From positions 75,931-139,930 of the forward strand of contig JAQWMR010000013.1 in NCBI GenBank assembly GCA_029246685.1: a stretch of 64,000 nucleotides of DNA, in the 5' to 3' direction. The notes beneath the pieces are model-generated. The model worked only from the letters and a program-made list of their open reading frames with translations, was not told where the DNA came from and ran no database searches. The DNA is from Acidimicrobiales bacterium. Lineage in GTDB: Bacteria; Actinomycetota; Acidimicrobiia; Acidimicrobiales; Aldehydirespiratoraceae. Below, in pieces: positions 9,510 to 18,313 of the stretch (the first letter of the stretch is position 1; each line of letters begins with the position of its first letter). The translations under genes and the position numbers were made by a program.

Positions 9510-10321
9510 AGCTCATGTCCACACGTCCGCGAGGTGTCGTCCGAGTGACCGGCGCCGACGCTGCGTCCTACCTCAACGGGCAGATCTCCCAGGACATCGA
9601 AGCGATCCCCGTCGGCGACGCGGCTTGGTCACTCGTCCTCGATCCGAGCGGAAAGCTCGTGGCGTGGTTTCGAGTCCACCGCCTGGACGAGAACGAGTTC
9701 GTGCTCGACTGTGAGCCGGGCGTGGTCGACGCGCTGATCGCCCGTCTCGAGCGCTTCAAGTTGCGGACGGATGCCACATTCGACATCGAATCGGCGTGGC
9801 AGATGACGCGCCACCGAAGCGACGACCCGGTCGTCCTCTCTGACCGGAATGGCGATCTTGCCTCCGAGTTCGCATGGCCCGGGTTCCACTGCACCGACTT
9901 CCTCGCCAAGGTGGCTGAGCCGGTCGTCAATGTGAATGACGGGTTCGAGGAGGCCCGAATACGGGCGGCGGTTCCCTCGACCGGCACCGACATCGACGAG
10001 GACACGATCCCGGCGGAGGGCGGGCAACCGCTGATCGACATGTCGGTGAGCTTCACGACGGGTTGCTACACCGGACAGGAACTGGTCGCCCGCATCAACA
10101 GCCGTGGCGGCAACGTCCCCCGCCCGCTTCGGGTCATGGAAGCCGACGAGCCGCTCGCAGTCGGTGCGGCCGTCGTCTACGACGGCCAGGAGATCGGCGC
10201 CGTCACGTCGGCCGCTGGCAACGTCGCGATGGGCCGCATCCAGCGCAAAGCCGAGGTCGGTAGCGAGGTGCAGGTCGGCGGGGTCGTGGCCCGCGTCATC
10301 GTTCCGTCGGGGGAAAGCTGA
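9506..10321 (+). CDS. YgfZ/GcvT-like folate-binding protein
   Basis: A 271-residue tetrahydrofolate-binding protein of the YgfZ type, a family linked to iron-sulfur cluster assembly or repair. The hallmark block TGCYTGQELVAR at about residues 185-196 includes the conserved cysteine. The N terminus (VVRVTGADAASYLNGQISQDI) is the usual YgfZ start. The ATG overlaps the trpE stop (ATGA), so it is probably co-expressed with hisI-trpE. Its 3' end overlaps the convergent histidine kinase gene by 26 bases. Confidence 0.87.
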   Translation: MKLMSTRPRGVVRVTGADAASYLNGQISQDIEAIPVGDAAWSLVLDPSGKLVAWFRVHRLDENEFVLDCEPGVVDALIARLERFKLRTDATFDIESAWQMTRHRSDDPVVLSDRNGDLASEFAWPGFHCTDFLAKVAEPVVNVNDGFEEARIRAAVPSTGTDIDEDTIPAEGGQPLIDMSVSFTTGCYTGQELVARINSRGGNVPRPLRVMEADEPLAVGAAVVYDGQEIGAVTSAAGNVAMGRIQRKAEVGSEVQVGGVVARVIVPSGES

Positions 10322-11660
10322 CGACGAACTCGGCGCCGCCTCCCGTGGCGCGGCGAGCCATGACGGTGCCGCCCATGCCGTCCACGAGTTCGCGCACGAT
10401 GGCGAGCCCGAGGCCGCTGCCGGACTCCTTGACCTTCGGGTTCTGCTGCGAGACGTAGAGCCGTTCGAAGACGTGGGGCAGATCGCTCTCGCTGATCCCC
10501 GGCCCGTCGTCGCTCACGGCGAGGTGGATCTTCTCCTCGGCGAACCAGAGCATGATGCCCACCTCGGCGTCGGCGAACTTCAACGCGTTGCCGACGAGGT
10601 TCGCGACCACCTGACCGAACCGGTCGTGGTCCACCTCAGCGCGCACGGAGCCGTCAGGGCGCCGGATCCGCAACTCGACGCCGCGATCGCTCGCTTCCTG
10701 GCGCAGACCATCGACGGTCTCTTCGGCGATGAGTGCGATGTCGAGCGGCGCAATGTTGTAGGCGAACCCCGTGCCTTCGAGGCGAGCAAGGAGCAGAAGG
10801 TCGCCCACGAGACGTTCGAGGCGTCGTGATTCGCTCTCGATGATCTCACCCACCGCGACGGGATTGTCCGCCGCGCCGTCGGTCAGGGCTTCGGCGTAGC
10901 CGCGGATATTGGTCAGGGGCGTGCGTAGGTCATGGCTGACGGACAGCAGGAACTGCCGTTCGAGCGCCCGGCTCCGCTCGAGGTTGCCGGCCATCGTGTT
11001 GACCGAGCCCACGAGATCGGCCAGCTCAACGCCCGCTTTCGCATGGCGATCATCGATCCGCGCGCTCATGTCGCCGGCTGCGATGGCGGTCGCGGTCTCG
11101 CTTGCTTCTCGAATCGGGTCAACGAGGCGGCGGCTGAGGCGGATCGTCACGAGTACGGCGGCCAGAAGCGTGACGGCACTCGCGAGGAGGAACCAGCGAA
11201 AGGCCGGCTGGATGGTTGGGTCCGGCTCTCGGGTGAGGACGACCAGTCGATCGGTGGTCCCGGCACGGGCGGCGGCGGCGGCCCAAATGAGGCCGTCCTT
11301 TTGGCCGCTGTCGACCCCGCCGCTGCGCAAAGTCTCCTCATCCAGGTCATCGGCCGTGACTCCATCGGGAAAGGTGCCGCCGATCTGGGTCCCGTTCGGC
11401 GAGTAGATGATTAGACCGATGCCGCCGAGGTTCAGGCTGCGGGTGACCCGGAGGAGCTGAGCGGCGGCGTTCTCCGTGGAATCGGCGCGCTCGAGTGTCA
11501 CTTCGCGAGCCAGGTTGCGCATGGCGTCGGTCTGCTCGCGGAGCTCCTCCTCGTCGTTCGCCCGGTCCGCGACCGAGGTGAGGATGATCGCGCCGAGACC
11601 GGCCAGCAGGAGCGATGCCGTGACCATGCCCACCAGTGCAATTCCGAGGCGGCGGCGCAT
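10296..11660 (-). CDS. Membrane sensor histidine kinase
   Basis: A 454-residue class I kinase. It has a membrane segment at about residues 5-29, an extracytoplasmic loop of about 120 residues, a second segment near 153-175, a HAMP linker, a dimerisation domain with phosphoacceptor His243 (SVSHDLRTPLTN) and a HATPase domain (N box LVGNALKFA, G1 DDGPGIS, G2 GSGLGLAIV). The start at 11660 overlaps the regulator stop by one base. A start 27 bases upstream would overlap it further. It partners the adjacent OmpR-type regulator; the signal is unknown. Confidence 0.93.
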   Translation of the reverse strand: MRRRLGIALVGMVTASLLLAGLGAIILTSVADRANDEEELREQTDAMRNLAREVTLERADSTENAAAQLLRVTRSLNLGGIGLIIYSPNGTQIGGTFPDGVTADDLDEETLRSGGVDSGQKDGLIWAAAAARAGTTDRLVVLTREPDPTIQPAFRWFLLASAVTLLAAVLVTIRLSRRLVDPIREASETATAIAAGDMSARIDDRHAKAGVELADLVGSVNTMAGNLERSRALERQFLLSVSHDLRTPLTNIRGYAEALTDGAADNPVAVGEIIESESRRLERLVGDLLLLARLEGTGFAYNIAPLDIALIAEETVDGLRQEASDRGVELRIRRPDGSVRAEVDHDRFGQVVANLVGNALKFADAEVGIMLWFAEEKIHLAVSDDGPGISESDLPHVFERLYVSQQNPKVKESGSGLGLAIVRELVDGMGGTVMARRATGGGAEFVVSFPPTER

Positions 11661-12343
11661 CAGTCGAGCCGATATCCCACGCCCCACACCGTTTCCAGCG
11701 CGAGGTCATCGCCGAGCTTCTTGCGGAGTTGACGGACGTGGACGTCCACAGTCCGGTCGTCGCCGACCCAGTCGGCGCCCCAGACGCCGTCGAGAAGTTG
11801 GCGTCGGGACAGCGCCAGGCCGCGTCGTTCGGCGAGGTGCTGCATCAGGTCGAACTCGCGGGTGGCGAGCGCCACCGCGTCGCCCCGCACGGTGACTTCG
11901 CGGCGGCCGGCATCGACCACGATGTGCTCGCCGACCTCAATGATCGGTGGGCGATCGGAGGCCGACGGCCCGTCGGCGCGGCGCAGGATTGCCTTGACCC
12001 TGGCGACGACTTCACGCGGAGAGAAGGGCTTGGTGACATAGTCGTCGGCGCCCAATTCGAGCCCGAGGACTCGATCGACCTCGTCGTCGCGAGCGGTGAG
12101 GAAGATGATCGGCACGTCGGACTCGGCTCGCACGGTTCGGCAGACGTCGATGCCGTCCATCTCGCCCGGGAGACCGATGTCGAGCAGCACGAGCTTCGGC
12201 CGGCGCTGTTCGATGACCTCCAGCGCTCGTTCGCCGGTGTTGGCCTGGTACGGCCTGAAGCCGTCGCGGCGAAGGTACATCTCGACGAGATCAGCGATGT
12301 TCGGATCGTCCTCGACGATCACGACCACGGTCTCCTCGCTCAT
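11660..12343 (-). CDS. OmpR/PhoB-family response regulator
   Basis: A 227-residue regulator with a receiver domain (acidic pocket VEDDPN near residue 11, phosphoacceptor Asp55 in LVLLDIGLPG, switch residues around FLTARDD, and KPFSPRE) and a C-terminal winged helix ending WGVGYRLD. It precedes and overlaps its kinase. Its upstream region carries a perfect palindrome and a direct repeat with 11-base periodicity, which fits an OmpR-family autoregulatory site. Target genes are unknown. Confidence 0.94.
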   Translation of the reverse strand: MSEETVVVIVEDDPNIADLVEMYLRRDGFRPYQANTGERALEVIEQRRPKLVLLDIGLPGEMDGIDVCRTVRAESDVPIIFLTARDDEVDRVLGLELGADDYVTKPFSPREVVARVKAILRRADGPSASDRPPIIEVGEHIVVDAGRREVTVRGDAVALATREFDLMQHLAERRGLALSRRQLLDGVWGADWVGDDRTVDVHVRQLRKKLGDDLALETVWGVGYRLD

Positions 12344-12379
12344 GGTGCTCCTGCACTCTCTCGGCCAACGGCCACCGGT

Positions 12380-12395
12380 GGGGACAATTGTCCCC
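12380..12395. promoter_or_regulatory. Perfect 16-bp palindrome upstream of the response regulator
   Basis: GGGGACAATTGTCCCC reads the same on both strands and lies 37 bases before the response-regulator start, in the divergent region shared with the DnaJ-like gene at 12500. Its symmetry and position suggest a dimeric repressor operator. The binding factor is unknown. Confidence 0.5.
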
Positions 12396-12425
12396 GTTTC
12401 TCTCCAACGGACTGTGGATCACAGT

Positions 12426-12442
12426 TGTGAGGAAAGTGTGAG
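12426..12442. promoter_or_regulatory. Direct repeat TGTGAG-N5-TGTGAG, candidate OmpR-type box
   Basis: Two TGTGAG units start at 12426 and 12437, 11 bases apart, the one-turn tandem spacing used by PhoB/OmpR-type regulators. The first unit is also the right arm of TCACA-gt-TGTGA. The position between the regulator and the dnaJ-like gene would suit autoregulation and control of the divergent gene. This is inferred from spacing only. Confidence 0.4.
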
Positions 12443-12499
12443 ACGGCGCCTTGGACCCCCGAAACGACGAGAGAACGGTGGGGATCTATCCTCCACGTC

Positions 12500-13060
12500 G
12501 TGAGCAGGGACGGCACGGCGCATTATCGCGAGCTCGGCGTGGACCCCGCCGCGTCTGCAGCCGAGGTTCGGCGCGCCTACCTGAAGCTCGCCCGGGAAGA
12601 GCATCCTGACTTCCATGGGAACAGCGAATCGGCTCGCCAGCGCGCCGAAGAGCGGATGCGCCGGATCAATGCGGCATGGGCCGTGCTGGGCGATGTCGAC
12701 GAGAGAGCCGACTACGACCGCGCTCGCCTACGGGGAGAGCCCCGGCCGACCTATCACGGGCGGACCCATGGCGTTGCCGACGAACCCGATCCGTGGCGGC
12801 CGTTCGACGAACGCGAGCCTGCCCGTTTCGACGATCGCGACGACCGCCCGATCACCAGTAGTGCGCTTCCGTCGTGGGCGAAGACGGTTCCGGCGCTCGG
12901 CATCCTCTTCGGCCTTGCGGCGTTGATCTCCGGTGCTCTGATCGGGTTCGATGGGCTGGCTCGGGTGGGCCTCATTGCGGTCTTCATCTCGGCCACGATG
13001 TTCCTCGGGGCACCGCTCGTCGCCTTGTCGATGAGCCGAGCGCAGGATTGCCATCCGTAG
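12500..13060 (+). CDS. Membrane-anchored J-domain protein
   Basis: A 186-residue protein with an N-terminal J domain (about residues 6-72) including the HPD tripeptide in EEHPDFHG, which in DnaJ proteins stimulates Hsp70 ATPase activity. A charged linker follows, then two hydrophobic C-terminal segments (about 130-150 and 156-178) likely to anchor it to the membrane with the J domain in the cytoplasm. It lacks the G/F and zinc-finger regions of DnaJ. The start is GTG at 12500. It is divergent from the two-component system. Confidence 0.85.
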   Translation: MSRDGTAHYRELGVDPAASAAEVRRAYLKLAREEHPDFHGNSESARQRAEERMRRINAAWAVLGDVDERADYDRARLRGEPRPTYHGRTHGVADEPDPWRPFDEREPARFDDRDDRPITSSALPSWAKTVPALGILFGLAALISGALIGFDGLARVGLIAVFISATMFLGAPLVALSMSRAQDCHP

Positions 13061-13104
13061 TTTCCGGTTTCCGGACGGATGGGGTGCGGCTCTAGAGTCG
13101 CCGC

Positions 13105-13410
13105 ATGTCAAAAGTTTCCCTGATCGCAAAGCTCCCCACGAAGCCCGGAAAGCGTGACGACCTCGTCACCGCCTTCGGCCCGATGCTCGACGCCGTCAAC
13201 GACGAAGCCGGGACCGAGGTCTACATCCTCAACCTGGACAACGGCGACGAAAACGTCACCTGGGTCTACGAGCTCTATTCGGACACCGAGGCCATGGGCG
13301 TGCACAGCGGCTCCGACACGATGGCAGCTCTCTTCGGTGCGATCGGCGATCTCCTCGACGGCGCGCCGGAACTCATCATGACCACGCCGGTTGCAGGCAA
13401 GGGTCTCTGA
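13105..13410 (+). CDS. Antibiotic biosynthesis monooxygenase (ABM)-fold protein
   Basis: A 101-residue dimeric ferredoxin-like barrel protein. The pattern of KPGKRDDLVTAF, GTEVYILNLDNGDENVTWVYELYSD and SDTMAALFGAIGDLL matches small quinol-monooxygenase/ABM proteins. Its reaction is not predictable. It ends 14 bases before the proposed trpC start, so it may share a transcript with trpCFBA. Confidence 0.75.
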   Translation: MSKVSLIAKLPTKPGKRDDLVTAFGPMLDAVNDEAGTEVYILNLDNGDENVTWVYELYSDTEAMGVHSGSDTMAALFGAIGDLLDGAPELIMTTPVAGKGL

Positions 13411-13424
13411 GCAAGGGCCACGCC

Positions 13425-14213
13425 CTGCCTGTCACCTACCTCGACCGCATCCTCGACACGCACCGCGCTGCGGCGCTCGACGACCGTCGCAGTACCGCGG
13501 AGCTGCTCGACGCAGCCAGCGCCGTCGCGCCCGCGCGCGGATTCCGCGCCGCGCTGACCGCAGCCGAGGGAATGGCGGTCATCAGCGAAGTGAAGCGGCG
13601 GTCTCCGTCGAAGGGCGATCTCTTCCCTGACCTCGACCCTGCGGTGCTGGCAGCGCAGTATGCGGCCGGCGGTGCCAGCTGTCTTTCCGTGCTCACCGAC
13701 GAAGAGTGGTTCGGCGGCTCGGTGGCAGATCTGCAGGCTGCCCGCGACGCGGTGGCGCTACCCGCCCTGCGCAAAGACTTCACGGTGCATGCGCACGACG
13801 TGCTCGATGCCCGCATCATGGGTGCCGACTGTGTGCTGCTGATCGCGGCTGCGCTCGATGATGCCGAGCTGGCGGACTTCCATTCGCTGGCCCTCGATGT
13901 GGGCCTCGATGTCCTCATCGAGGTCCACGACGAGAAGGAGCTGGAACGCGCCCTCACCGTTGGGGCGGACCTCATCGGCGTCAACCAGCGCGATCTGGTC
14001 ACGTTCGAGGTCGACACCGACCGTGCCGTTCGTCTGGCCGCACAGATGCCGGCCGAGGTTGTGCGCGTCGCAGAGTCGGGCGTTCGTGGTGCCGGCGACG
14101 TCGCACTGCTCGGTGCCGCCGGCTATCACGCCGTGCTCGTCGGGGAGACGCTCGTCAAACACGGCGACCCGGAAGCCGGGGTTCGCGAGCTGCGGTCGGG
14201 TTTCGACGCCTGA
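13425..14213 (+). CDS. trpC: Indole-3-glycerol phosphate synthase, apparent CTG start
   Basis: TrpC (262 residues) closes the indole ring from CdRP. Family blocks are SEVKRRSPSKG, VLRKDFTVH-like ALRKDFTVH, ADCVLLI, LIGVNQRDL and VAESGVRG. The first ATG in frame (13572) would remove 49 residues including the conserved TYLDRILDTHR and GFRAAL regions, which clearly continue upstream. No ATG, GTG or TTG exists in frame before them. CTG at 13425 follows AAGGG by 7 bases and is the best start; CTG at 13407, overlapping the previous stop, is the alternative. Confidence 0.92.
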   Translation: MPVTYLDRILDTHRAAALDDRRSTAELLDAASAVAPARGFRAALTAAEGMAVISEVKRRSPSKGDLFPDLDPAVLAAQYAAGGASCLSVLTDEEWFGGSVADLQAARDAVALPALRKDFTVHAHDVLDARIMGADCVLLIAAALDDAELADFHSLALDVGLDVLIEVHDEKELERALTVGADLIGVNQRDLVTFEVDTDRAVRLAAQMPAEVVRVAESGVRGAGDVALLGAAGYHAVLVGETLVKHGDPEAGVRELRSGFDA

Positions 14214-14254
14214 TTCAGCCGTGAGCGGGCCTGTGGCCCGGTAGGTTCCATGCT

Positions 14255-14929
14255 GTGTTCGTGAAGATCTGCGGCATCACAAGTGAAGAAGACGGACTCT
14301 TGGCTGTTGCGCTCGGCGCTGATGCCCTCGGGTTTGTCTTCGCCCCGTCCACCCGCCAGGTCGCGGTCGACCGAGCGCGCGACATCGTGCGCCGCCTGCC
14401 GGCTGAAGTCATGACGGTCGGCGTGTTCCGCGACGAGCTTCCCGACCGTGTCGTCGAGATCGTGCAGCGGGCGGGTCTGCGAGCCGCGCAGCTCCACGGC
14501 CACGAGTCCGCTGAACAGACGCAGCAGGTCCGCCAGCGCATCGGCATCGTGATCAAGGGCTTCCCGGCCGGCCACCCCGGCCTGAGTCGCATCCCCGAGT
14601 ACGGGGCCGACATCGTGCTCGTCGAGGGCGAGAAGCCAGGAAGTGGCGAGGTCTTCGACTGGCGCCTCGCCGAAGACGCGCCCCGGGCCGGCCACCGTGT
14701 CCTGCTGGCCGGCGGGCTCCATCCCGGTAACGTCGCCGACGGGATCCGCCAGGTGCGGCCTTGGGGCGTGGACGTCTCCACCGGGGTCGAGCGCGAACCT
14801 GGCCGCAAGGATCCGGTGAAGCTCCGGGAGTTCATCGACAACGCTCGAGCAGCGTTCGAAGAGATTCGACCACCCGACCCCACCGATCCCGACGACAGCG
14901 GGCTCTACGACTGGCAGCTGGACTTCTGA
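14255..14929 (+). CDS. trpF: Phosphoribosylanthranilate isomerase
   Basis: TrpF (224 residues) converts PRA to CdRP in tryptophan synthesis. The catalytic cysteine lies in VKICGIT (Cys6) and the catalytic aspartate in [17 protein letters not shown] and [11 protein letters not shown] are family blocks. The C terminus has an acidic extension of about 25 residues ([14 protein letters not shown] region) beyond the usual TIM barrel. Many actinobacteria lack trpF and use PriA, so its presence is notable. The stop overlaps the trpB ATG by one base. Confidence 0.94.
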   Translation: MFVKICGITSEEDGLLAVALGADALGFVFAPSTRQVAVDRARDIVRRLPAEVMTVGVFRDELPDRVVEIVQRAGLRAAQLHGHESAEQTQQVRQRIGIVIKGFPAGHPGLSRIPEYGADIVLVEGEKPGSGEVFDWRLAEDAPRAGHRVLLAGGLHPGNVADGIRQVRPWGVDVSTGVEREPGRKDPVKLREFIDNARAAFEEIRPPDPTDPDDSGLYDWQLDF

Positions 14930-16083
14930 TGAGCATGACCAATCCCTCCGATGGAGGCCGCTTCGGCGAGTTCGGTGGCATTTACGTGCCGGAGACACTC
15001 GTCCCGGCATGCCAGGAGCTCGACATTGCGTTTCGCGAGGCCTGGGCCGATCCGGACTTTCGCGCCGAGCTGCACCGGCTCCTCACCGACTACGCCGGTC
15101 GGCCGTCACCCGTGACCGTGTGCGACAACCTCAGCGAGGAGTTGGGCTGTCAGGTCCTCCTCAAGCGGGAGGACCTGAACCACACCGGCAGCCACAAGAT
15201 CAACAACGTCCTCGGCCAGGCACTCCTCGCCAAGCGAATGGGCAAGACGAGCCTGGTTGCCGAGACCGGGGCAGGGCAGCACGGCGTCGCCACGGCGACT
15301 GCGGCCGCACTTTTCGACATGGACTGCGTCGTCTACATGGGCTCCGTCGACATCGATCGTCAGGAGCTCAATGTCTTCCGCATGAAGCTGCTGGGCACCG
15401 AGGTGCGTGCGGCTGAGTCGGGAAGTCGGACGCTGAAAGATGCGGTGAACGAAGCGATGCGCCACTGGGTGGCCGTGGTCGAGTCCACCCACTACTGCCT
15501 CGGCTCGGTGATGGGCCCACATCCGTACCCGTGGATGGTGCGCGAGTTCCATCGGGTCATCGGCGATGAAGCCCGTGAGCAGTGTCAACGACTGCTCGGC
15601 GGCGACCCCGACGTGATCGTCGCTTGCGTGGGCGGCGGGTCGAATGCTGCGGGAATCTTCTCCGGCTTCGCCGACAGCGATGCGGAGCTGATCGGCGCCG
15701 AACCGGCGGGCGGCGCGGCGGTCGGACGCGCGGTTCCCGGCATCGTCCACGGCTCGTTCTCCTACCTCATGCAGGACGAATGGGGGCAGGTGCTCGAGGC
15801 GCAGTCGATCTCGGCCGGCCTCGATTACCCGGGTATCGGTCCGGAGCATGCCCATCTCGCGGCAACCGGTCGGGCCCGCTACGAGCCAGTGACCGATGCG
15901 GAGGTCGTCGAGGCCTTCAAGCTGCTGAGTCGCACCGAGGGCATCATTCCCGCGCTGGAGTCCGCCCACGGTCTCGCGTGGATCAGCCGGGAGCGCGAGC
16001 AGCTGGCCGGCAAGACCGTGCTTCTCAACCTCAGTGGGCGTGGTGACAAGGACGTCGCCCAGATGATGGACATTCTCGGATGA
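14929..16083 (+). CDS. trpB: Tryptophan synthase beta subunit
   Basis: TrpB (384 residues) condenses indole with serine. The PLP lysine is K90 in [10 protein letters not shown]. The phosphate-binding GGGSNA block, the catalytic glutamate region [15 protein letters not shown] and the N-terminal [13 protein letters not shown] are all typical of the TrpB1 class that pairs with TrpA. The ATG at 14929 overlaps trpF by one base, and the end overlaps trpA by 4 bases. Confidence 0.97.
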   Translation: MSMTNPSDGGRFGEFGGIYVPETLVPACQELDIAFREAWADPDFRAELHRLLTDYAGRPSPVTVCDNLSEELGCQVLLKREDLNHTGSHKINNVLGQALLAKRMGKTSLVAETGAGQHGVATATAAALFDMDCVVYMGSVDIDRQELNVFRMKLLGTEVRAAESGSRTLKDAVNEAMRHWVAVVESTHYCLGSVMGPHPYPWMVREFHRVIGDEAREQCQRLLGGDPDVIVACVGGGSNAAGIFSGFADSDAELIGAEPAGGAAVGRAVPGIVHGSFSYLMQDEWGQVLEAQSISAGLDYPGIGPEHAHLAATGRARYEPVTDAEVVEAFKLLSRTEGIIPALESAHGLAWISREREQLAGKTVLLNLSGRGDKDVAQMMDILG

Positions 16084-16856
16084 CCGGAGCGCTCGAAACA
16101 GCACTGCGGACGCGCCGCGAGGCCGGCGGCAAGAGCCTCGTGCCGTATCTCACCGGTGGGCTCGGCGACGACTGGCTCGAAACGATTCAGGCGGTCGCCG
16201 ACGCCGGCGCCGATGCCATCGAGATTGGCGTCCCGTTCTCCGATCCGGTCATGGACGGCCCCGTCATCCAGCTCGCGAACGACAAAGCGCTCGCGTCTGG
16301 CGCGACGCCGCTGTCGATCCTCGATCGCGTCCGGCGGGCCGACATCGGCGTGCCGACCGCGGTCATGACCTACGGCAACATCGCGTACCGGATGGGCTGG
16401 GAGCGCTTTGCCAACACGCTCGCCGATGGCGGCGTGAGTGGCTGCATCCTCCCCGACATTCCGCTCGAAGAGACCGGCGAGTGGGTCGATGCCGCTGACG
16501 CCGCGGGTGTGGAGACGGTGATGCTCGCCGCGCCGACTGCGCCGGACGATCGTCTGCCGCTGATCTGCGAACGGTCCCGCGGGTTCGTCTACGCGGTCGG
16601 CCTGCTTGGCATCACAGGCGTTCGGGCCGAATTGGCCGACAGCGCCAAGGTGATCGCAGGCCGGGTCAAGGCTGTCACCGACAAGCCTGTCCTCGTCGGC
16701 GTTGGAATCGGTACGCCCGAACAGGCCGTGCAGGCCTGTGAGGTCACCGATGGAGTGGTCGTCGGGTCTGCGATCGTGCAGCGCATGCTGGACGGTACAG
16801 GCCCCGAGGGCGTCGCTGCGCTCGTCTCCGAGTTCCGCGCCGCTCTCGACGGCTGA
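16080..16856 (+). CDS. trpA: Tryptophan synthase alpha subunit
   Basis: TrpA (258 residues) cleaves indoleglycerol phosphate and channels indole to TrpB. The catalytic residues lie in [19 protein letters not shown] (Glu and Asp). The phosphate-binding loops GLLGITGVR and [10 protein letters not shown] are intact. It closes the trpCFBA run, and the next gene starts about 90 bases later after a cluster of G/C-run palindromes. Confidence 0.97.
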   Translation: MTGALETALRTRREAGGKSLVPYLTGGLGDDWLETIQAVADAGADAIEIGVPFSDPVMDGPVIQLANDKALASGATPLSILDRVRRADIGVPTAVMTYGNIAYRMGWERFANTLADGGVSGCILPDIPLEETGEWVDAADAAGVETVMLAAPTAPDDRLPLICERSRGFVYAVGLLGITGVRAELADSAKVIAGRVKAVTDKPVLVGVGIGTPEQAVQACEVTDGVVVGSAIVQRMLDGTGPEGVAALVSEFRAALDG

Positions 16857-16892
16857 GCCCCGTCTCCCGAGCAATTCCGGGTCCCCAGGCTT

Positions 16893-16935
16893 CCCCTAGG
16901 GGTTTTGGGGGATTCCCCCAGGGCCCCAAGGGGCT
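16893..16935. terminator. Cluster of G/C-run palindromes after trpA
   Basis: Three short inverted repeats are packed together: CCCC-TA-GGGG (16893-16902), GGGGG-ATT-CCCCC (16907-16919) and GGGGCCCC-type runs at 16921-16935. They begin 37 bases after the trpA stop. A factor-assisted or hairpin terminator of the trp operon is the simplest reading. No T-run follows. Confidence 0.4.
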
Positions 16936-16948
16936 GATTCTCGGTTCC

Positions 16949-18286
16949 ATGGGGGACATGCAGCACACGTCCCCGACCACCACGTCTCCCGAAGGCTCGC
17001 TCTCGTCGCTTGCCGCGGAAGCGAGGCCCGACCGAAACCGGGCCATCGACGCCTATCGCGCGCTGGCGATGGTGGCGGTCTCGATCGGCCACTGGGCAGC
17101 GATCTCCGGCGTTCTCGAAGACGAGGGCGCACTGCAGGCCGGCAATGCGCTGGCCGACGCACCCCAGCTCGCATGGATCACCTGGATCTTCCAGGTGATG
17201 CCCTTGTTCTTCGTGGTCGGCGGCTTCTCCTCCGCCATGTCGCTCGACGCCCACGCCCGAGAGGGCGGCCGCGGCGCCGACTGGGTCACTACCCGTCTGC
17301 GCCGGATGCTCGCCCCGGCGGTCGTGCTCGGGGCGACGTGGCTCGGCCTGCTCCTGCTCGGCGCCTCGTTCGGGTTCGCCGGCATTGTCGGGGCGGGCGC
17401 CGTTGCCGCCGCGATTCCGCTCTGGTTCCTCGCCAACTACACGATCGACACCGCCATCGCTCCGACGGTCCTGCCCCGGCTCCGACGCAACCCGGCAGCG
17501 TTCGTCGCCGGTGCCCTCGGCGTCTTCATCGTCGTCGAGCTCCTCCACACGAACGGCGTGCCCGCGATCGGTCACGTCAACTGGCTGCTCTTCCAGGTGC
17601 TCGGCTTCGCCTGGCGCGACGGGCTGCTGCCCTCCGGTCGTCGCCTCGCCGTGATGGCTACACGTCTCTGGGCTGGCGCACTGACCGCCGTGACGGTCGG
17701 CCCGTGGCCGATCCCCATGGTTCACCACGAGGGCCTCACGCACTCGCCCACGCACCCGCCGTCAATCGCGCTGATGCTCTTCGGCGGCGCCTACTCGCTC
17801 ACGGCGGTCGCCCTGGCGCTGCGGATCTCGGCGTGGCTCGCTCGGTCGCCCCGGGCCTGGACCGCGGTCGTGCCCGGCAATGCCGTCTCGCCCTCTGTCT
17901 ATCTCTGGCACTTCACGGCGTTCATCGTCGTCGCTGCCGCCAGTTACTCGCTCGGTGTCCTGCCGACGGCAACGGCCGCCAGCGCCGCCTGGTGGCTCCA
18001 GAAGCTCCCGATGATGATCGCCGCAGCGCTGGTGCTCGCCGGCATCGTGGCCGCCGTGTGCGGTGTCGAACGCCGGGCGCTCTTGGCCCCTCGTCAGCCC
18101 TGGCGGGGGAGCGAGGCCTTGATGTTGCTCACTGCCGCTCTCGTCAGCGCCGGCGTCGAGGTCTGGGGCCTCGGCTCGGCTCCGGTGGTCATCGCCGGCT
18201 CGGTGATCGTGCTCGGTGTCTGGTTCGCCCTCCTGCGACCCCCCGCCGCCACCGAGACTCAGGCGGACGTGCTCGCCGGGAAGTGA
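16949..18286 (+). CDS. Acyltransferase 3 family integral membrane protein
   Basis: A 445-residue protein with about ten hydrophobic segments. It opens with the NRAIDAYRALAMVAVSIGHW region typical of acyltransferase-3 (OafA/NolL-type) proteins, which transfer acyl groups to sugars or lipids at the membrane. A second family-like block is VSPSVYLWHFTAF near residue 315. The first about 30 residues are polar and cytoplasmic. The substrate is unknown. There is no glycan gene cluster next to it. Confidence 0.85.
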   Translation: MGDMQHTSPTTTSPEGSLSSLAAEARPDRNRAIDAYRALAMVAVSIGHWAAISGVLEDEGALQAGNALADAPQLAWITWIFQVMPLFFVVGGFSSAMSLDAHAREGGRGADWVTTRLRRMLAPAVVLGATWLGLLLLGASFGFAGIVGAGAVAAAIPLWFLANYTIDTAIAPTVLPRLRRNPAAFVAGALGVFIVVELLHTNGVPAIGHVNWLLFQVLGFAWRDGLLPSGRRLAVMATRLWAGALTAVTVGPWPIPMVHHEGLTHSPTHPPSIALMLFGGAYSLTAVALALRISAWLARSPRAWTAVVPGNAVSPSVYLWHFTAFIVVAAASYSLGVLPTATAASAAWWLQKLPMMIAAALVLAGIVAAVCGVERRALLAPRQPWRGSEALMLLTAALVSAGVEVWGLGSAPVVIAGSVIVLGVWFALLRPPAATETQADVLAGK

Positions 18287-18313
18287 CCGCCCGAGCGCCG
18301 GGTTCCGTCCGGC

